A stretch of DNA of 64,000 nt from Leucocoprinus leucothites. Its lineage: Eukaryota; Basidiomycota; Agaricomycetes; Agaricales; Agaricaceae. A model generated the notes under the pieces. That model worked only from the letters and a program-made list of their open reading frames with translations, had not been told where the DNA came from and did not search any database. Numbering within the stretch: the stretch's first letter is position 1; every line of letters begins with the position of its first letter. The position numbers and the translations under genes were made by a program. The stretch is from positions 57,587-121,586 of the forward strand of contig JAACJO010000047.1 of NCBI GenBank assembly GCA_013368445.1. Reading direction: 5' to 3'. Positions 25,392-36,836 of this stretch are shown here, piece by piece.

Positions 25392-26502
25392 TGCATCCCA
25401 ACCAGACCACCACAACGCTACACACCAGCTATATCTACACTCTAACAACCTACCTCGACTCCAACCAAGCTATCATGTACCCAACCACCACCTACCCCTC
25501 TACAGATGCAGTTATCCGACAAAACACAGCCATGAGGACAACTCACACCACCTCCACCACTAGCACAACCTCCAACCCCATCGCATACCTCGACATAGAT
25601 GACATCAACAAATGCAATGAGGCACAAAAGGACGGCCTCATGGAATACAATGCGACTATTGACACAATCTAGAAGCTCATAGCCATTGAGGATCGCATCA
25701 ACTCAATCAATGAAATAGCTACAGAAGCAGTATCCCTCCTCATTGGCATTGAACCCTGACTTGTTCAACTCCTCTCCCTCGAAGATGTTAATAAGAATGC
25801 CACACGGACCATTAACAGACTACAAGGCTTGCGTTCCCACAACGACACTGAGTACATGCATGAACTTCAGTTCAAGCTTGTCCAGCAGTTGGGGAAATAC
25901 TGGTACCTTGGTATCACCAACATCCGTGATCACATCGACGAAATCCAAGCCTCTTACTCTCACACCAACAGGATGAGAGAACCGATACTCACAGCAAGGT
26001 GCTCCCCACCATCCACCACAGTCAACGAACACAAATGCCCTCACTCCCCTACGCCATCTGCATCCTCAAGCTCTTATTCTCAACTATCATACAAGTCAAC
26101 TGATGAACCTACTGTATGCTCATGCACCCACCTGCCAACAACTTAGCAGAACCCCCAATTGAACCAGCATCAGAACCCGCCTTATCCCAAGAAGCAGAAC
26201 ATCTCATGAAATACCTATGCACCTACTGACACAATGGAGGGGTCACCTGGTTCCAACCAATGGGATTCAACACCATAAAGGATGATAGTGAACCTGATGC
26301 TGCCTATTGGGAAGACGTCATGAACACCTTTATAGCCACCCATGGCAACATCGAGATCTCTCATAGTGGATACTCTGTCAAAGGCTTCCAAGGTGGTCCA
26401 CCAAATACCCCTTTCTTCATAGTCGCCGTACCTGACAATGGAGGGTTCATTGTTGGCCCCACCAAGAAAGCAATGGCCCACGCTGCCATTGAAGGTGTCT
26501 AA
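25391..26502 (+). pseudogene. Element C third ORF, unknown function
   Basis: The ATG overlaps the pol stop as TAATG (25389-25393). The frame runs from M-H-P-N-Q-T through a Thr-rich N-terminus, an alpha-helical charged region (about 25680-25960), and a Ser/Pro-rich stretch. After one frame change near 26110-26150 it continues in frame 1 to 26502 with G-F-N-T-I-K-D-D-S-E-P-D-A-A-Y-W and ends G-P-T-K-K-A-M-A-H-A-A-I-E-G-V. Stops include 25670 (TAG) and a TGA near 26229 that again sits where an Arg codon would fit. It lies between pol and the purine tract, so it belongs to the element. I do not recognise the protein. Confidence 0.6.
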
Positions 26503-26587
26503 AAAGGACTTATGACTCACTGCTTACACTTCCATATGCTATATCTTACATGGACATTTACATTAGTTCACGAGGACTTGAACCATA

Positions 26588-26599
26588 GAAAAGGGGTAA
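26588..26599 (+). promoter_or_regulatory. Element C polypurine tract
   Basis: GAAAAGGGGTAA immediately before the 3' LTR is the likely plus-strand primer. Confidence 0.75.
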
Positions 26600-26865
26600 T
26601 GTTATGACTTTACCTGGTTCCAGTACTTTCCATGTCAGCTTCTGTTTTTACAAGCTACCCCACTCCTGCATCATAGTCTACATCATGGTATATGTCATAG
26701 TTACCTGAGTCCCCTGACTCATACTTACCCGGGTCTGCTTCCTTCTCATATATAAAGACTCCTAGGTAGAGTGTACCCCTTATGCTTTACCAATTGTATC
26801 TTTCCCTTTCTCATCCTCAAGTCTTTGCCAGAGTTGCAACCTAAGTTCTGACGAAGGTCATAACA
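26600..26865 (+). repeat. Element C 3' LTR
   Basis: 266 bp, about 94% identical to the 5' LTR. The primer-matching stretch has changed here (CTTATGCTTTACC against CTCACACTTTACC), so only the 5' copy keeps the self-priming match. Confidence 0.95.
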
Positions 26866-29800
26866 ACTTGATCAACACTAAAATATCATTGGGATTGATA
26901 GTAAACCCCCACAAACTGAAGATTCTGCCACACTAGCTTCACAATGCCATTCCAGCTAGTTTCTTGGGAAAATGCTATGAGGTTCCGATTTTGTCATCTA
27001 TGGAGTGACAGTAAATTGTTCTGATATTGCTTCAAAAATATTGTATCTTGATCTCATAGTGGCAACTCTCATATGGTGGGGTTGGGCACCGCCAATTCAT
27101 GGATTCTTAAAACATCATGACATAATGAAACAAGATTCTTCAATAACAAGCCAATTTGTCTGTATTGATGTTGTTATCAAACAAAAATAAACTGGGTCCA
27201 TTCTTACATGCACTGCAAGCCTCTGCACATACTTGTCTATTCCAGAAGATCACTTAATTCATGAGCATCATCAATCTAACCGGTTCATGTTCAGATCTGT
27301 TCCAGGTCGCTCATTGCAATGCTAATGGGGATTGAGGAGGCATAAGCAATGATCCCTGTAGTCCTCATTGGACCCAGGATCAACATCGAGCATGTATATC
27401 TTGTAGTGGGCAGAAGGAACTTAGACCAGTGCTAGCTCTCTGATAAATGGTACTTGTCAGTTTAGTAGGCTCAGTCCTCAAACAATTGGCCTGCTGCACT
27501 GGAGAATGTATATATACCTAGTAGGTTGTATTGTGATCGTCACAGTCTTTGAGCCTCAGGACAAGCAATCAGAAGGCCACCTGCGAAGCAATTGAACATA
27601 CTAGTTATGTGTTCCAGCAGAGCACTGGTACTGCCATGATTAAGAGAACCCTCAGACAGCATGACCAATAATGGGTATTTACTGTATGCACATGACTTGA
27701 GGTCAAGAGACAGTTGGATAGAGCAGTTGTTGAGGAAGCAGAGAAAAAAGTGGGACCAGGTGTTTGAACACTATAGTGCCACTGGATTAATGCGAGTGCT
27801 CATCATTAAGCTAGGAAGCATCTGATGAGACGAAACCTGTCTCACCAATTGAGCGGAGATGAAAACAATGAAGGTGTTGAGATATATAAAGGTAGCTGAG
27901 TACATTTGCTATGCAGGAACCATATGCTGGCGGAAAATGATTTCAATGTCAATGGAACTCATCTCCAAATTTAGCAAAACAGTGGGAAAACGCTCACATC
28001 AGCTAAGCACAAGGCACTTTTGTGAATACTGGTGTATTCCTTCTGCTCTGCTAGCCAACTGCCCTGTCGATCTAACCCTCACCTAGTGCTTCACAGTATG
28101 ATCATCTAATAAAACAGCCCAGATGCATGAAAGATATTGAGGGGAGGAATGAATTGACAGTCAGCTACATTGGTACTACTGGAGGTGTGAAATAGAATGT
28201 CTGTGTGAAGACATGTCAAGCTATTGTGGGCAGTAGTGGGAGGGTTGTTGAGTGGGAGGTTATGTGTGTGAATGATAATGGAGAGGAGGCAATTGGGGAG
28301 GGGTAGATTCATACCTGATACGATGTTTATTGCCTTCAGATGTAAGCTCTTATTTAGTAACCTCAGCTTTGATCATGAGCCAATGGAGGTCCATCTTTCA
28401 CCATGAGTGCCACGCAATGCTATAGCCATTTAGCTATAGTTCAAAATGAAGGACGATGAACATACTAGATAGTCCAAAATCTTCTCCCTACATTGTCTAA
28501 CATGTTCTCCAATGCAAAGCCACTTTGACTAAGAAACTCTCATTGATTTTGTCATTCAGTGAGGAGGATAAGTTAGGTTGTTGTGAGTGGGGTTGGGTGT
28601 GGGGGAGTTGCAGCAGTGCATGCAGCAGCTATAGGCAGCATGTTAGTGAGATTGAGTGGGATATGAAGACAGCTGGTGAACTTAGGGGACATTGTGCAAT
28701 TAATTCCACCTAAACAGTCAAAAACCAGGTGGAGACACTCACTGTATTCCTACACAATGTTTATGTGAAATGCCAGTGGTGCATGCTCCAGATTTCCTCG
28801 ATGGCATATAGGTCTCGAGCAATAAATTTGACCTCAGGTGTTTGAGTATCCAGTCCCCTAGTATTGGGAGAAGAGGCAAGAGAGACTAGGTATGATTTAG
28901 GGCACTTGCCACAAGCTTGAGTTTGTCATACTGCTTGCAATGTTATGCTTGTCACATGCCAACAAGATCACCACCAAATCTTCTCCAATCAAGTTCAGCT
29001 AAGGGCACTGAATTTGTACTGGCCTCTACCAATTATCCTTCACACATGCCAGCTAATCACCAGGAATACTTAGAGGACTTAAGCTGTGAGCTACACGTCC
29101 AACTATCTGCAGCTCTCCACTGTCTTTGCTCTTCAAATACATGCATTGTCACTTCAACCCCCCCCCCCCCCCTCACTCAGGCCAAATGTCTTAATCTATT
29201 GAATTCATGAGCACCAAAATTTCTCTATGTTTACTCTTAGGACATAGGCCTGTGCTCACCCCCAAATACAATCTTGAAACCTCTTCTGCCCTTCAGATAT
29301 TACTTACACTCCAAATGGGCACACATATGGGTGGGGGAGAATACACCAGCTTTCCAGAGTACAGGTATGCCCCTTCTACAATTGTCAATCCATGGTCATT
29401 GAATGAAACTCACTTCTAGGCAATGCATCGACTCAGCCCTAGATGCATTCTTTCATTCATAGAAAATACCAGATGCACACCACAGGCCAATCCCCAATTA
29501 TGTTACTGTCTCTCCACCAATTCTTTACTGGGTGTGTCACACATGCTCAACCCAACCGAGTTTGATGTAGTACAAAGCTACTCCTGTCACTGAAGCTGCA
29601 CAAGGAAACAAGAGCACGTGTGAGAAGTACTCAATAAATGCCACATTTAATCTCTTGAGACTCGAATGCTGCAGTACGCACTCCCATCAGGGATGCCCCA
29701 GACCACTGAAGGGGACCAATAACAAAGCACTCTCAAACTGACAGAAATGAGGCTATTAATAAACTCCCATGCACTGCTGAAGAGTAAGAAATCACTCCAG

Positions 29801-30480
29801 GTCATGTTATCATTAGAATCTGGCTCAGCAGGGACTTCAGGTATAATACCATTTTTGTTATCCAAGTAGTCATTATCAGTATGGCATTCGCCCTAATGAC
29901 AGATGCTACAACAACCATTTCTTGTATGTCCCATTCACCCTCCCACTTTCTAATTAGAGCCATATCTAATAATGATCTGGCTTAGGTGCTCTATGTTTTT
30001 GTTGCGTCCAAACATCAATTTCAATGAGATATGGGACTAATGCCTGTAAGAGCATAGCGCAAGTATTGTCCAGATTGTTCTGTCAGTTTTGTGCATGTTA
30101 CTGCCCTTGATATGTTCACATTGTCTTCCAAGATGCCTCTACAACTGCAATATCCTGGTTCATTTTCTTCCTTGCCCCAATAGGTTGACATTGAACATAT
30201 ATGTATAATTGCATCAGCTCTATGAAGTCATACTTAGAGACACTTGTCTAGCCTAGATCTCCAAAATCTGGTGCTCTATTGGTCCTTATCTCAAGCATGA
30301 ATGGTTTCCCACTCCACCATTGTAATATGAAATCACTCATGATTGGCATAATTACAGCAAAGTCTACTCTGATAGTGAGAAAGTTAAATCACTAAGAGGT
30401 ACCTCATGTACGTGTTATGGATATTGATGAAAAAGGTCAGATAGCTAAGTCTCAAGCAATCTGCATACCTAAGCAACTAC
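26866..30480. repeat. Genomic repeat copy 2, upstream part
   Basis: After the element C target duplication the sequence resumes the match to copy 1 (from about 1770 to 5040). It contains no convincing gene. A 15-bp poly-C run sits at 29158-29172. A minus-strand stretch near 29640-29880 (S-A-W-E-F-I-N-S-L-I-S-V-S-L) resembles a decayed 3' end of another membrane-gene copy. Confidence 0.75.
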
Positions 30481-30489
30481 ATACTGGAT

Positions 30490-30675
30490 GGGTGACCTTG
30501 CATCAACAGTGATGAAGGTGCATGCTCTCACACCTCTTCAGTTGCAGGAGCATCTTGGCTTGGGTTTGGCTTATCACTATTGACATCCATCAGGTGCTCT
30601 TGTAATAATGCAATTATTCAAGCTTGCTCCTCTGCTGAAATATGATGGTCCCCTTTTAATAGAGAAATCCTTTGC
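30490..30675 (-). pseudogene. Membrane protein gene fragment, C-terminal
   Basis: This short stretch matches 13980-14170, the C-terminal tail of copy 2 (H-D-I-S-A-E-E-Q-A region), with many changes. It lies just past the end of the copy-2 upstream region, as if gene units were once arrayed in tandem. Confidence 0.6.
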
Positions 30676-33600
30676 TGTGGGAACTGCTTTGGTATCATAA
30701 CAAGTCATATTCTGCAAACATATAGAAAAGCTTTACATTTAGTATAGACCCCAGCACAAATTTCAATCACAACCTGTTGGTCAGCAATTTTCATACCATC
30801 GCCATTTGGAAAAGACTGGTCCAGAGTAATGGATAGCATGAGCTCACCACCGATCTTGTATATGCCATTGAAACTGAAAACTTTTGTAGCTAAAAGAGGG
30901 CAGTAGGGATTCAGGACCATTTTTGTTTGTGGTCATCTGGGATGATGCTGAAAGTCATCGGGTTACAAGAGGATCCTTAGATCTATTGATTGAGCATCAA
31001 ACCAGATCAACTTCAGTCCCTGATTTAGAACACCACAGAGCTAAGTTCCTAGATCTTGATGATGTCAGGTTAGTTAGCAGGTCCGAACTTCAAGGCATGC
31101 CAGTATCTAAGCCCAACTGATATCGACTTACAGAACAAACAAAATGTAGGATGCTTTGAACAAGAGATAAAACAGTGAACTGCATATATCTATGCCTCGG
31201 TTACTCAATAGAGCTGTCTTAAAACAACAAGCATTTGACACAATGAACCAGACAAGGTCACTTGTGAAAAGCTTCAGTAACAGCCATGGTTGAATCTTCT
31301 CCTTCAGTTCATCTGTTTTTGGGCTTGACTCTTCCACAGGATTGCTTGAGGTATCATTGGACCATAGAATAGCCTTGACATCTAGTAATACTTCATGCTC
31401 CTTTATAGCAGAACTATACAAACTGAAGAATGCACTTGCAATGCCTAGAAAGTAGTCAATAGTCAATACCTAAACCTGTGCAAGCCTGGAGAAATGGATT
31501 GAGTAATGCATCACTTGATTTGATTCTGAAATCAAGTAATACTACAATGGTCAGCTACTCTAATACAAAGAATGTTGCTAGAACAAAGGTGAGATCATAC
31601 ATTTGGCTGTAGTCACTAGATTGATTATCAATGTGGATGAGCATGGCAGCTTCTGTGATGACATTTACAACTGTTGATGTGTTCATGGGTTTCAAACAGA
31701 ATACAGTATCAGGTGCTCTATTGTGAACCTAATGCCAAAACAACCAGGCTCAGTGGTGTTGTATGCTGAGGTTGAGTGTTAGGCACATTTGGAGTTTCAT
31801 TTCATCAGTGTGCTTTCCTAGCAGGTCCCGATGACTTCAATCAGGAATGTCCTTGCAGTGATATCTGTAGTGTGGAATGTTGACAATACTGCAATACCCT
31901 ATTAAGCCAAGACAGCAAGATCAAATAGAAGGTTGAATGCATATGCAACAGCCTTCATTAAGACCAGAGGTCCACATTCGCAGGGAGAACTTTGTCAAGT
32001 AGTATTGTGTGCTGCTTGCAGAAAGAGAGCCACAGAATATGGGGGCAACATATTGCACATCAGTAGTTAATGGTGATGTGAGCTATACCACTCCTGGCAT
32101 ATATTAAAGTGCTCAAATATAGGCTATTGTATACAAAAGGGCTCTCAATACTGATATTCTTTTTCTCAGAAATAAGGGGAGGAGGCACAATATATCATGT
32201 GACAAGCTTGCCCTAAAGCTATGTGGCTCATGTGCCCACCAACTGGCTCTGTGGCTTTCTTCCACAACTACCACAGCAGGCAGGGTGGTGGGAGGATGGA
32301 CATTCACCCTGAGCTCTAACTGAGCACTTTCAGTAGCTTTCCAATCCCAAGTGCATGCATTATTGTATTTCTTGCAAGAACACACCATATGTTGTTAGGC
32401 TGACATATCCATTACAGACAAGCAACTCTGGAAACATGTCATGAATGTGTCGGAGACATACTAGAAATATTCAAGCAACATGAATCATAAGGTACTGTGT
32501 CTCTTTGTTGAGTGTGTCTGCTCTTCATGTGACTGACACATGTGAAGGTTCCAATCACCCAAGATTGAATGGGTCAGCCATTGAAGACTAGTAATTCCAA
32601 TAGACGCATGTTGAAATATGTGTACTGCTTGTCCTTAATCAATAAATCGCTTTGCCAGCCCACATGCTCCCTTGAATAAGTGTGGGGACATGTTATAAAT
32701 ATAAGTGTCTAGTGCTTTCTTCAACTGAAATCCTGAGTAGATAGTTTTAACTGATCAAGCTGTAGCATTACAAGTCTTTTTTGGGCTATAAGGCATTTTT
32801 ATACTGCCCAGCTGGTATGTGGTGCTACAACAGTCCAACCAGTCAACTAGCTGGTTTCATGCCTGGGTCTGTTGCCATACCTGCCAATCCTATTCACAAG
32901 GACTATATAGTGTGCAAAGTAAATGTTTCCATTTAACCAAGATAAATTTCAGAAAATAAATATACTGAATAAAAGGGTAATACTGGATAGAACAGGACCT
33001 AGGAAGCTGAGAGTAAGTGTAATGCCAAGTCCATGATCGAGTATTAACACTTTCATTTCTACTACTGTCTGACTGTGTGGATGCTTTATTGGCCTCTTCC
33101 ATAACTGTCATTGCCAATTTGACCCAATGATGCTCAGAGTAAATCTTGCTCAGTGGGAATGGAGGCTTTTTGACATCTTTATACCTCACAGCACTGGTGT
33201 ACTCAATCTCAGATTGAGTCTAGATCGCCATGTCAGATTTATTCTGATAGGTATATAGTTGTTATTTTCTTTTGAATAATATGGGACACCTCCCCTAGAA
33301 TATAATAGAACACAACAATGCATTATGTCATAGCCAACATTCCCGTGATTAATGTCATTGTTTGTTAATTGGTCACAAGGCCAGTCTACCCTAAAGCTTT
33401 GTCCCTCAGGTCACTAATGATTTACACTGTAACACTTTCTTTTCACCTATATTATGGTGCCCTCTATAATATTTAGGCATGAATAAATGTGTCAGAGATA
33501 CATACACCAGACTGATCACACCATCAGGAAATTGTAAGACTATGGTAGCTATCGCAAGAGTCTCATAATGTGAGATTGACAAAATCCTGAATTCTATCAA

Positions 33601-34563
33601 AAATGCTTTAGTCTGATAGAGGGTAACTATAGGACAGAATCAACAAGCATCTTATGTATCAAGATATTTAGTTTTGTACACTGAAGAGTTTGAACATGAC
33701 AAGTAAAGGAATTAAAGAGCCATGAGGTAAGTGTCAGTTGTCCAGGCACAGTGCTGACAAGTATGATTTTAGGGGTGTGAAGATGTAGATGTATTCACCT
33801 CCAGTACACTGTTGGGCTGTGGAGTAATGTCAAAGGCCAAGGTGAGTTATTATCAGATATTAGGAACTGCATGTACTCACAACAGCTTCAGACCCTTTTA
33901 ACAGGCATCTTACTGTACTTCCTTTCCCTCCTGGTGCTCCTTGGTCGCCTCCTACCATAGATTCCTGGCCCCTTCTCCCTCATGTCTAGCATAGCATCCA
34001 TGGTTGCACACCACTTGTTGGAACCAACTTCAGGCATATTCTCCCTCTTTCATTTGCAGGTGCCATCTACTTCAAAGAGATCCTCAAGAAATCATTGTGG
34101 CATGAGTTGTCGAGGTGGCTCAGGCTCAGGCTCACACAACCATGTAGAAATGAAGGGCAGTAAGTGCATTGCCAATTCAACCAACTGCTCGATCTGACTG
34201 ACAAGCTCAAAGCAGTCCCTTTTAGGCAAGGCAACAGGTTTTGTGATGAAGTGGGGATACCAGGTGCACTTTGGATAAGTAGCGCCAGTATGTAAGGGAA
34301 TGAATTTGCCTTGATAGATGTTGTAGATTTCCTGGCCTCTCTCTGGCCAGTTTGTGAAGTCCTTGAATTCATCTGCAGCCCAAAACCAGATTGTCTACTT
34401 ATCTTTTATTCTTGTGTTTCTCCACTCATACTTATCTACACTTCGATCTGAGATGAACTTATGTACCTTCTAATTATTTGACTACTGGCTTCCAAAGTTT
34501 AGTTGCTTTTTGCTCAATATATATTAGGCTTTGTAGCTCATCTGACTGAAAGGAGCATGTGTG
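30676..34563. other. No confident gene
   Basis: The longest ORFs (31128-31466 minus, 112 aa; 32890-33189 minus, 99 aa; 34067-34372 minus, 101 aa) carry no motif I recognise and may be exons or remnants of a minus-strand gene. No terminal repeats, RNA genes or tandem repeats were seen. Confidence 0.4.
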
Positions 34564-35121
34564 TGTCACGAGCCGAGCCTCAATACTGGCTCACGGTTCG
34601 GACTTGGTATATTTTCATGAACTCCTATCCATTTTCACATTTCGGTTACATTGGTTTTTATCGGTCTTTTGCCTTCAGACTTATTCTAACATCTTCCATC
34701 TTATTAATTCATACTGCCTTATCGAAATTTTCTGACAACCGTTTAATAGTAAATTTTATATCTTCTAGCCTTGTAAAATTTGCGGAATCCACTTTGATTA
34801 TTTCTCCGTTTACTACTTTGCTTGTTTTCCTTATCCGATCCTATATTCCGCATCGTATATAAGTACCACGACTTTGTATTCGGATTCCTCAGTCTGATAA
34901 TCAACTTAGCGATACACTACTTTCCTCTGCTCTCTGTTTGTCCTCTGCTCTCTTATCTTGTCTGAAATCCGGGTCAAGCGTCAGTAGTCGGCACAACACA
35001 TAAGTTGAGGCCACGACCCGCTTTCGCGTCCAATGATCGGTTGCTGCTTTACCTCTGTCCCACCTCTGTCCATCCTGTCCTAGACATCGGCTCCCCACCC
35101 ATAGCATTTGCATGCTTAACA
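34564..35121. repeat. Solo LTR, 558 bp
   Basis: The segment begins TGTCACGAGCCG and ends CTTAACA, with GTGTG on both sides (34559-34563 and 35122-35126), which fits a 5-bp target duplication. It is visibly richer in CpG than its surroundings, has a TATA-like TATATAAG near 34856, and has no internal retrotransposon sequence. Recombination between two LTRs of a full element would leave exactly this. It is not the LTR of elements A, B or C. Confidence 0.8.
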
Positions 35122-35634
35122 GTGTGTAAAATATTCGAAACACTTTCTCTTCAGTAATTATTTATGGACTTGAGGTCAATCTGACCTGTTCAGCTCTCTA
35201 AATGTAGTTTTCCTGTTTGCTTCTTTTTTTTCCATTCCAATCTATTATGCCATTCCATAAAGTGTTTCAGGGTATCCAAGTTATCCCAATCTATGGGTTA
35301 CTGGAACTCATCTCCCTGCTACATCCCTGTAGGCCCCTGCTCTCTAGCCAGTACCGATTGGTGGATCTCATGTGAGTAGACTGAGTAAGATTACATCTCA
35401 CATTATTATTACCTAGAACTATCCTCTTGGGTTTCATGTTTCAAACCTTGGTGGCCAGGTTGATTGAGATTGGCTTTCAGCTTGGGAGTTACACATATAC
35501 CAAGCATTTTACTTCTTGGTGAGTATCTTCCCCTCTTCCCGAGCCCTCACTCATGGTTCTACCCTCACATCACTCTCACTTCCTCACAGACTTCAAGAAG
35601 CCCCTCACTGTTGCTAGAGACCTTGCCCTGCAAT
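35122..35634. other. No confident gene
   Basis: I see no repeat ends here. Plus-strand pieces may be exons of the gene split by element A, but none is convincing. Confidence 0.35.
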
Positions 35635-36158
35635 GAGGAAAGTTCAACATGAAGGAGTGGGTCAGAAATGAGGTCTACCCTCCTTATGTCAATAGATTCA
35701 CCAGAGATAGCTCCAATATGAGCAGTACAGAGAGTGAAGAGGAGGAACTCCGAGATGAGATTCCCAAGACAGAGCTTGATGTTGGTTCTTTCCTTCTCTT
35801 TGAAATATATTAATGTTTAATTCTCTTTCTTTCCCCAGAAAGTCTACTATTATTTCTGAAACAATTGTAAAGTGTCAAAATCAAGCATTAAGCCAAGGTC
35901 ACTTCTCCATCTTCTCACCACTTATCTCCTTGCCATTCATCTCCTCATCCTTTGTCAACTTCTATCATCAATGATAGTGATGATGATGATGATTTTGAGG
36001 ATGGTCCAGATATTGAGGAGGACAATCTCCTTCCTTCCCGGCACACTCGTGGTTGGAGGGAAATTATTGCTGAGGACTACCAAGAAATGATTAATACTGA
36101 GCTTCACCCTGGAAGTGAGAAACTCAGACAGAAAATATTTTTTAGGAAGTGGAATGAT
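35635..36158 (+). pseudogene. Unrecognised plus-strand gene, 5' side, split by element A
   Basis: Coding-like blocks at 35650-35780 (E-W-V-R-N-E-V-Y-P-P-Y-V-N-R-F) and 35952-36158 (acidic, then L-P-S-R-H-T-R-G-W-R-E-I-I-A-E-D-Y-Q-E) run into the element A target site. The frame resumes after the element at 43283 (D-I-I-T-K-I-I-K-D-M-P-Q-K-K-L). The join across the target duplication is open. I do not recognise the family; the acidic stretch and short introns suggest an ordinary fungal or transposon-derived gene. Confidence 0.5.
36154..36158. repeat. Element A target-site duplication (left)
   Basis: ATGAT precedes the 5' LTR and is repeated at 43278-43282. Confidence 0.93.
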
Positions 36159-36821
36159 TGTTATGTATATTGATTATATCTAGCATTTGTTCCATCTATA
36201 ATACGAAGTCGATATTAGCTTTACTTAAGTAATATCGCAATTATGTTTCTTTATATTTGTTCTTGTATTTTCTCGTTTGTTTTGACTCATTTACTTTGCC
36301 TGGTTACGACTCGTTATGACTTGTTTAGTTTTGTTTGTATTTTGATGACATGTGATTGTTAAATATAGCAGCGCTATATTTGGACTTATCTTGTGATCGA
36401 TCAAATGATCAAAGAAGAACTTCTTTAGAAGAACTTCTAAAGCTTCTTTGACAGATCGCATCTTATATAGTTTAATTAGCGTTAAGGAAGCTGTACACTT
36501 CTCTTCTTTCATTAGAAGCCCTTAGCCCTATTTAATAATAGATACCGACTTGTATCGTATATAAGTCGTCGACATCTACCAAGGAGAAACATCGTTTCTA
36601 CTTGGTTAGGTGGAGACTCAATACGAGCCTTTATCTATACAAAGTCGAATTGAACTTAAGCTCTAAGATCTCAATTACTAAAGTCTTAAACTCTATAATC
36701 GCCGTATTATAACTCTGACTTAGTAAACGACTTTGTCGCTTACCGAGAAGGAGTCCCCTTTGATAAGATCAACTCGATACTTATCGCGCCAGCTTAGGAC
36801 CGGGCCGGCGTCACTATAACA
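36159..36821 (+). repeat. Element A 5' LTR
   Basis: 663 bp. The U3 holds a 9-bp inverted repeat at 36361-36381, two copies of AGAAGAACTTCT (36413 and 36427), a TATA box at 36558, and the inferred RNA start near 36591. Differences from the 3' LTR are at 36457, 36460 and 36497, all involving CpG. Confidence 0.97.
36558..36565 (+). promoter_or_regulatory. TATA box of element A
   Basis: TATATAAG lies 26-33 nt upstream of 36591, the inferred transcript start. Confidence 0.75.
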
Positions 36822-36823
36822 TT

Positions 36824-36836
36824 AAGTAGAAACGAT
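36824..36836 (+). promoter_or_regulatory. Self-primer binding site of element A
   Basis: AAGTAGAAACGAT, two bases after the LTR, is the exact reverse complement of ATCGTTTCTACTT at 36591-36603, which begins where a transcript from the TATA box would start. No tRNA-type TGG start is present. This matches the self-priming mode known for Tf1 and sushi-type elements. Confidence 0.82.

Larger units (their letters stand above)
20380..26865 (+). mobile_element. Element C: decayed chromovirus (Ty3-type LTR retrotransposon)
   Basis: The element has two 266-bp LTRs that start TGTTA and end TAACA, a purine tract before the 3' LTR, and an ACTTG target duplication (20375-20379 and 26866-26870). Order of coding blocks: gag with zinc knuckles, protease, reverse transcriptase, RNase H, integrase, chromodomain, then an extra ORF. 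The LTRs differ at about 16 of 266 positions (about 6%), so the insertion is old. The coding frame is broken by many stops, most of them TGA at positions where related proteins have Arg. The undisturbed target site is visible in copy 1 of the host repeat near 1770. Confidence 0.97.

Noticed and set aside
34503..34862. 119-aa plus-strand ORF
   Set aside because: It runs across the left end of the solo LTR, so it cannot be an original gene.
36291..36512. 73-aa minus-strand ORF present in both LTRs of element A (also 42747-42968)
   Set aside because: It is duplicated only because LTRs are duplicated; it spans the U3 palindromes and has no protein-like motif.
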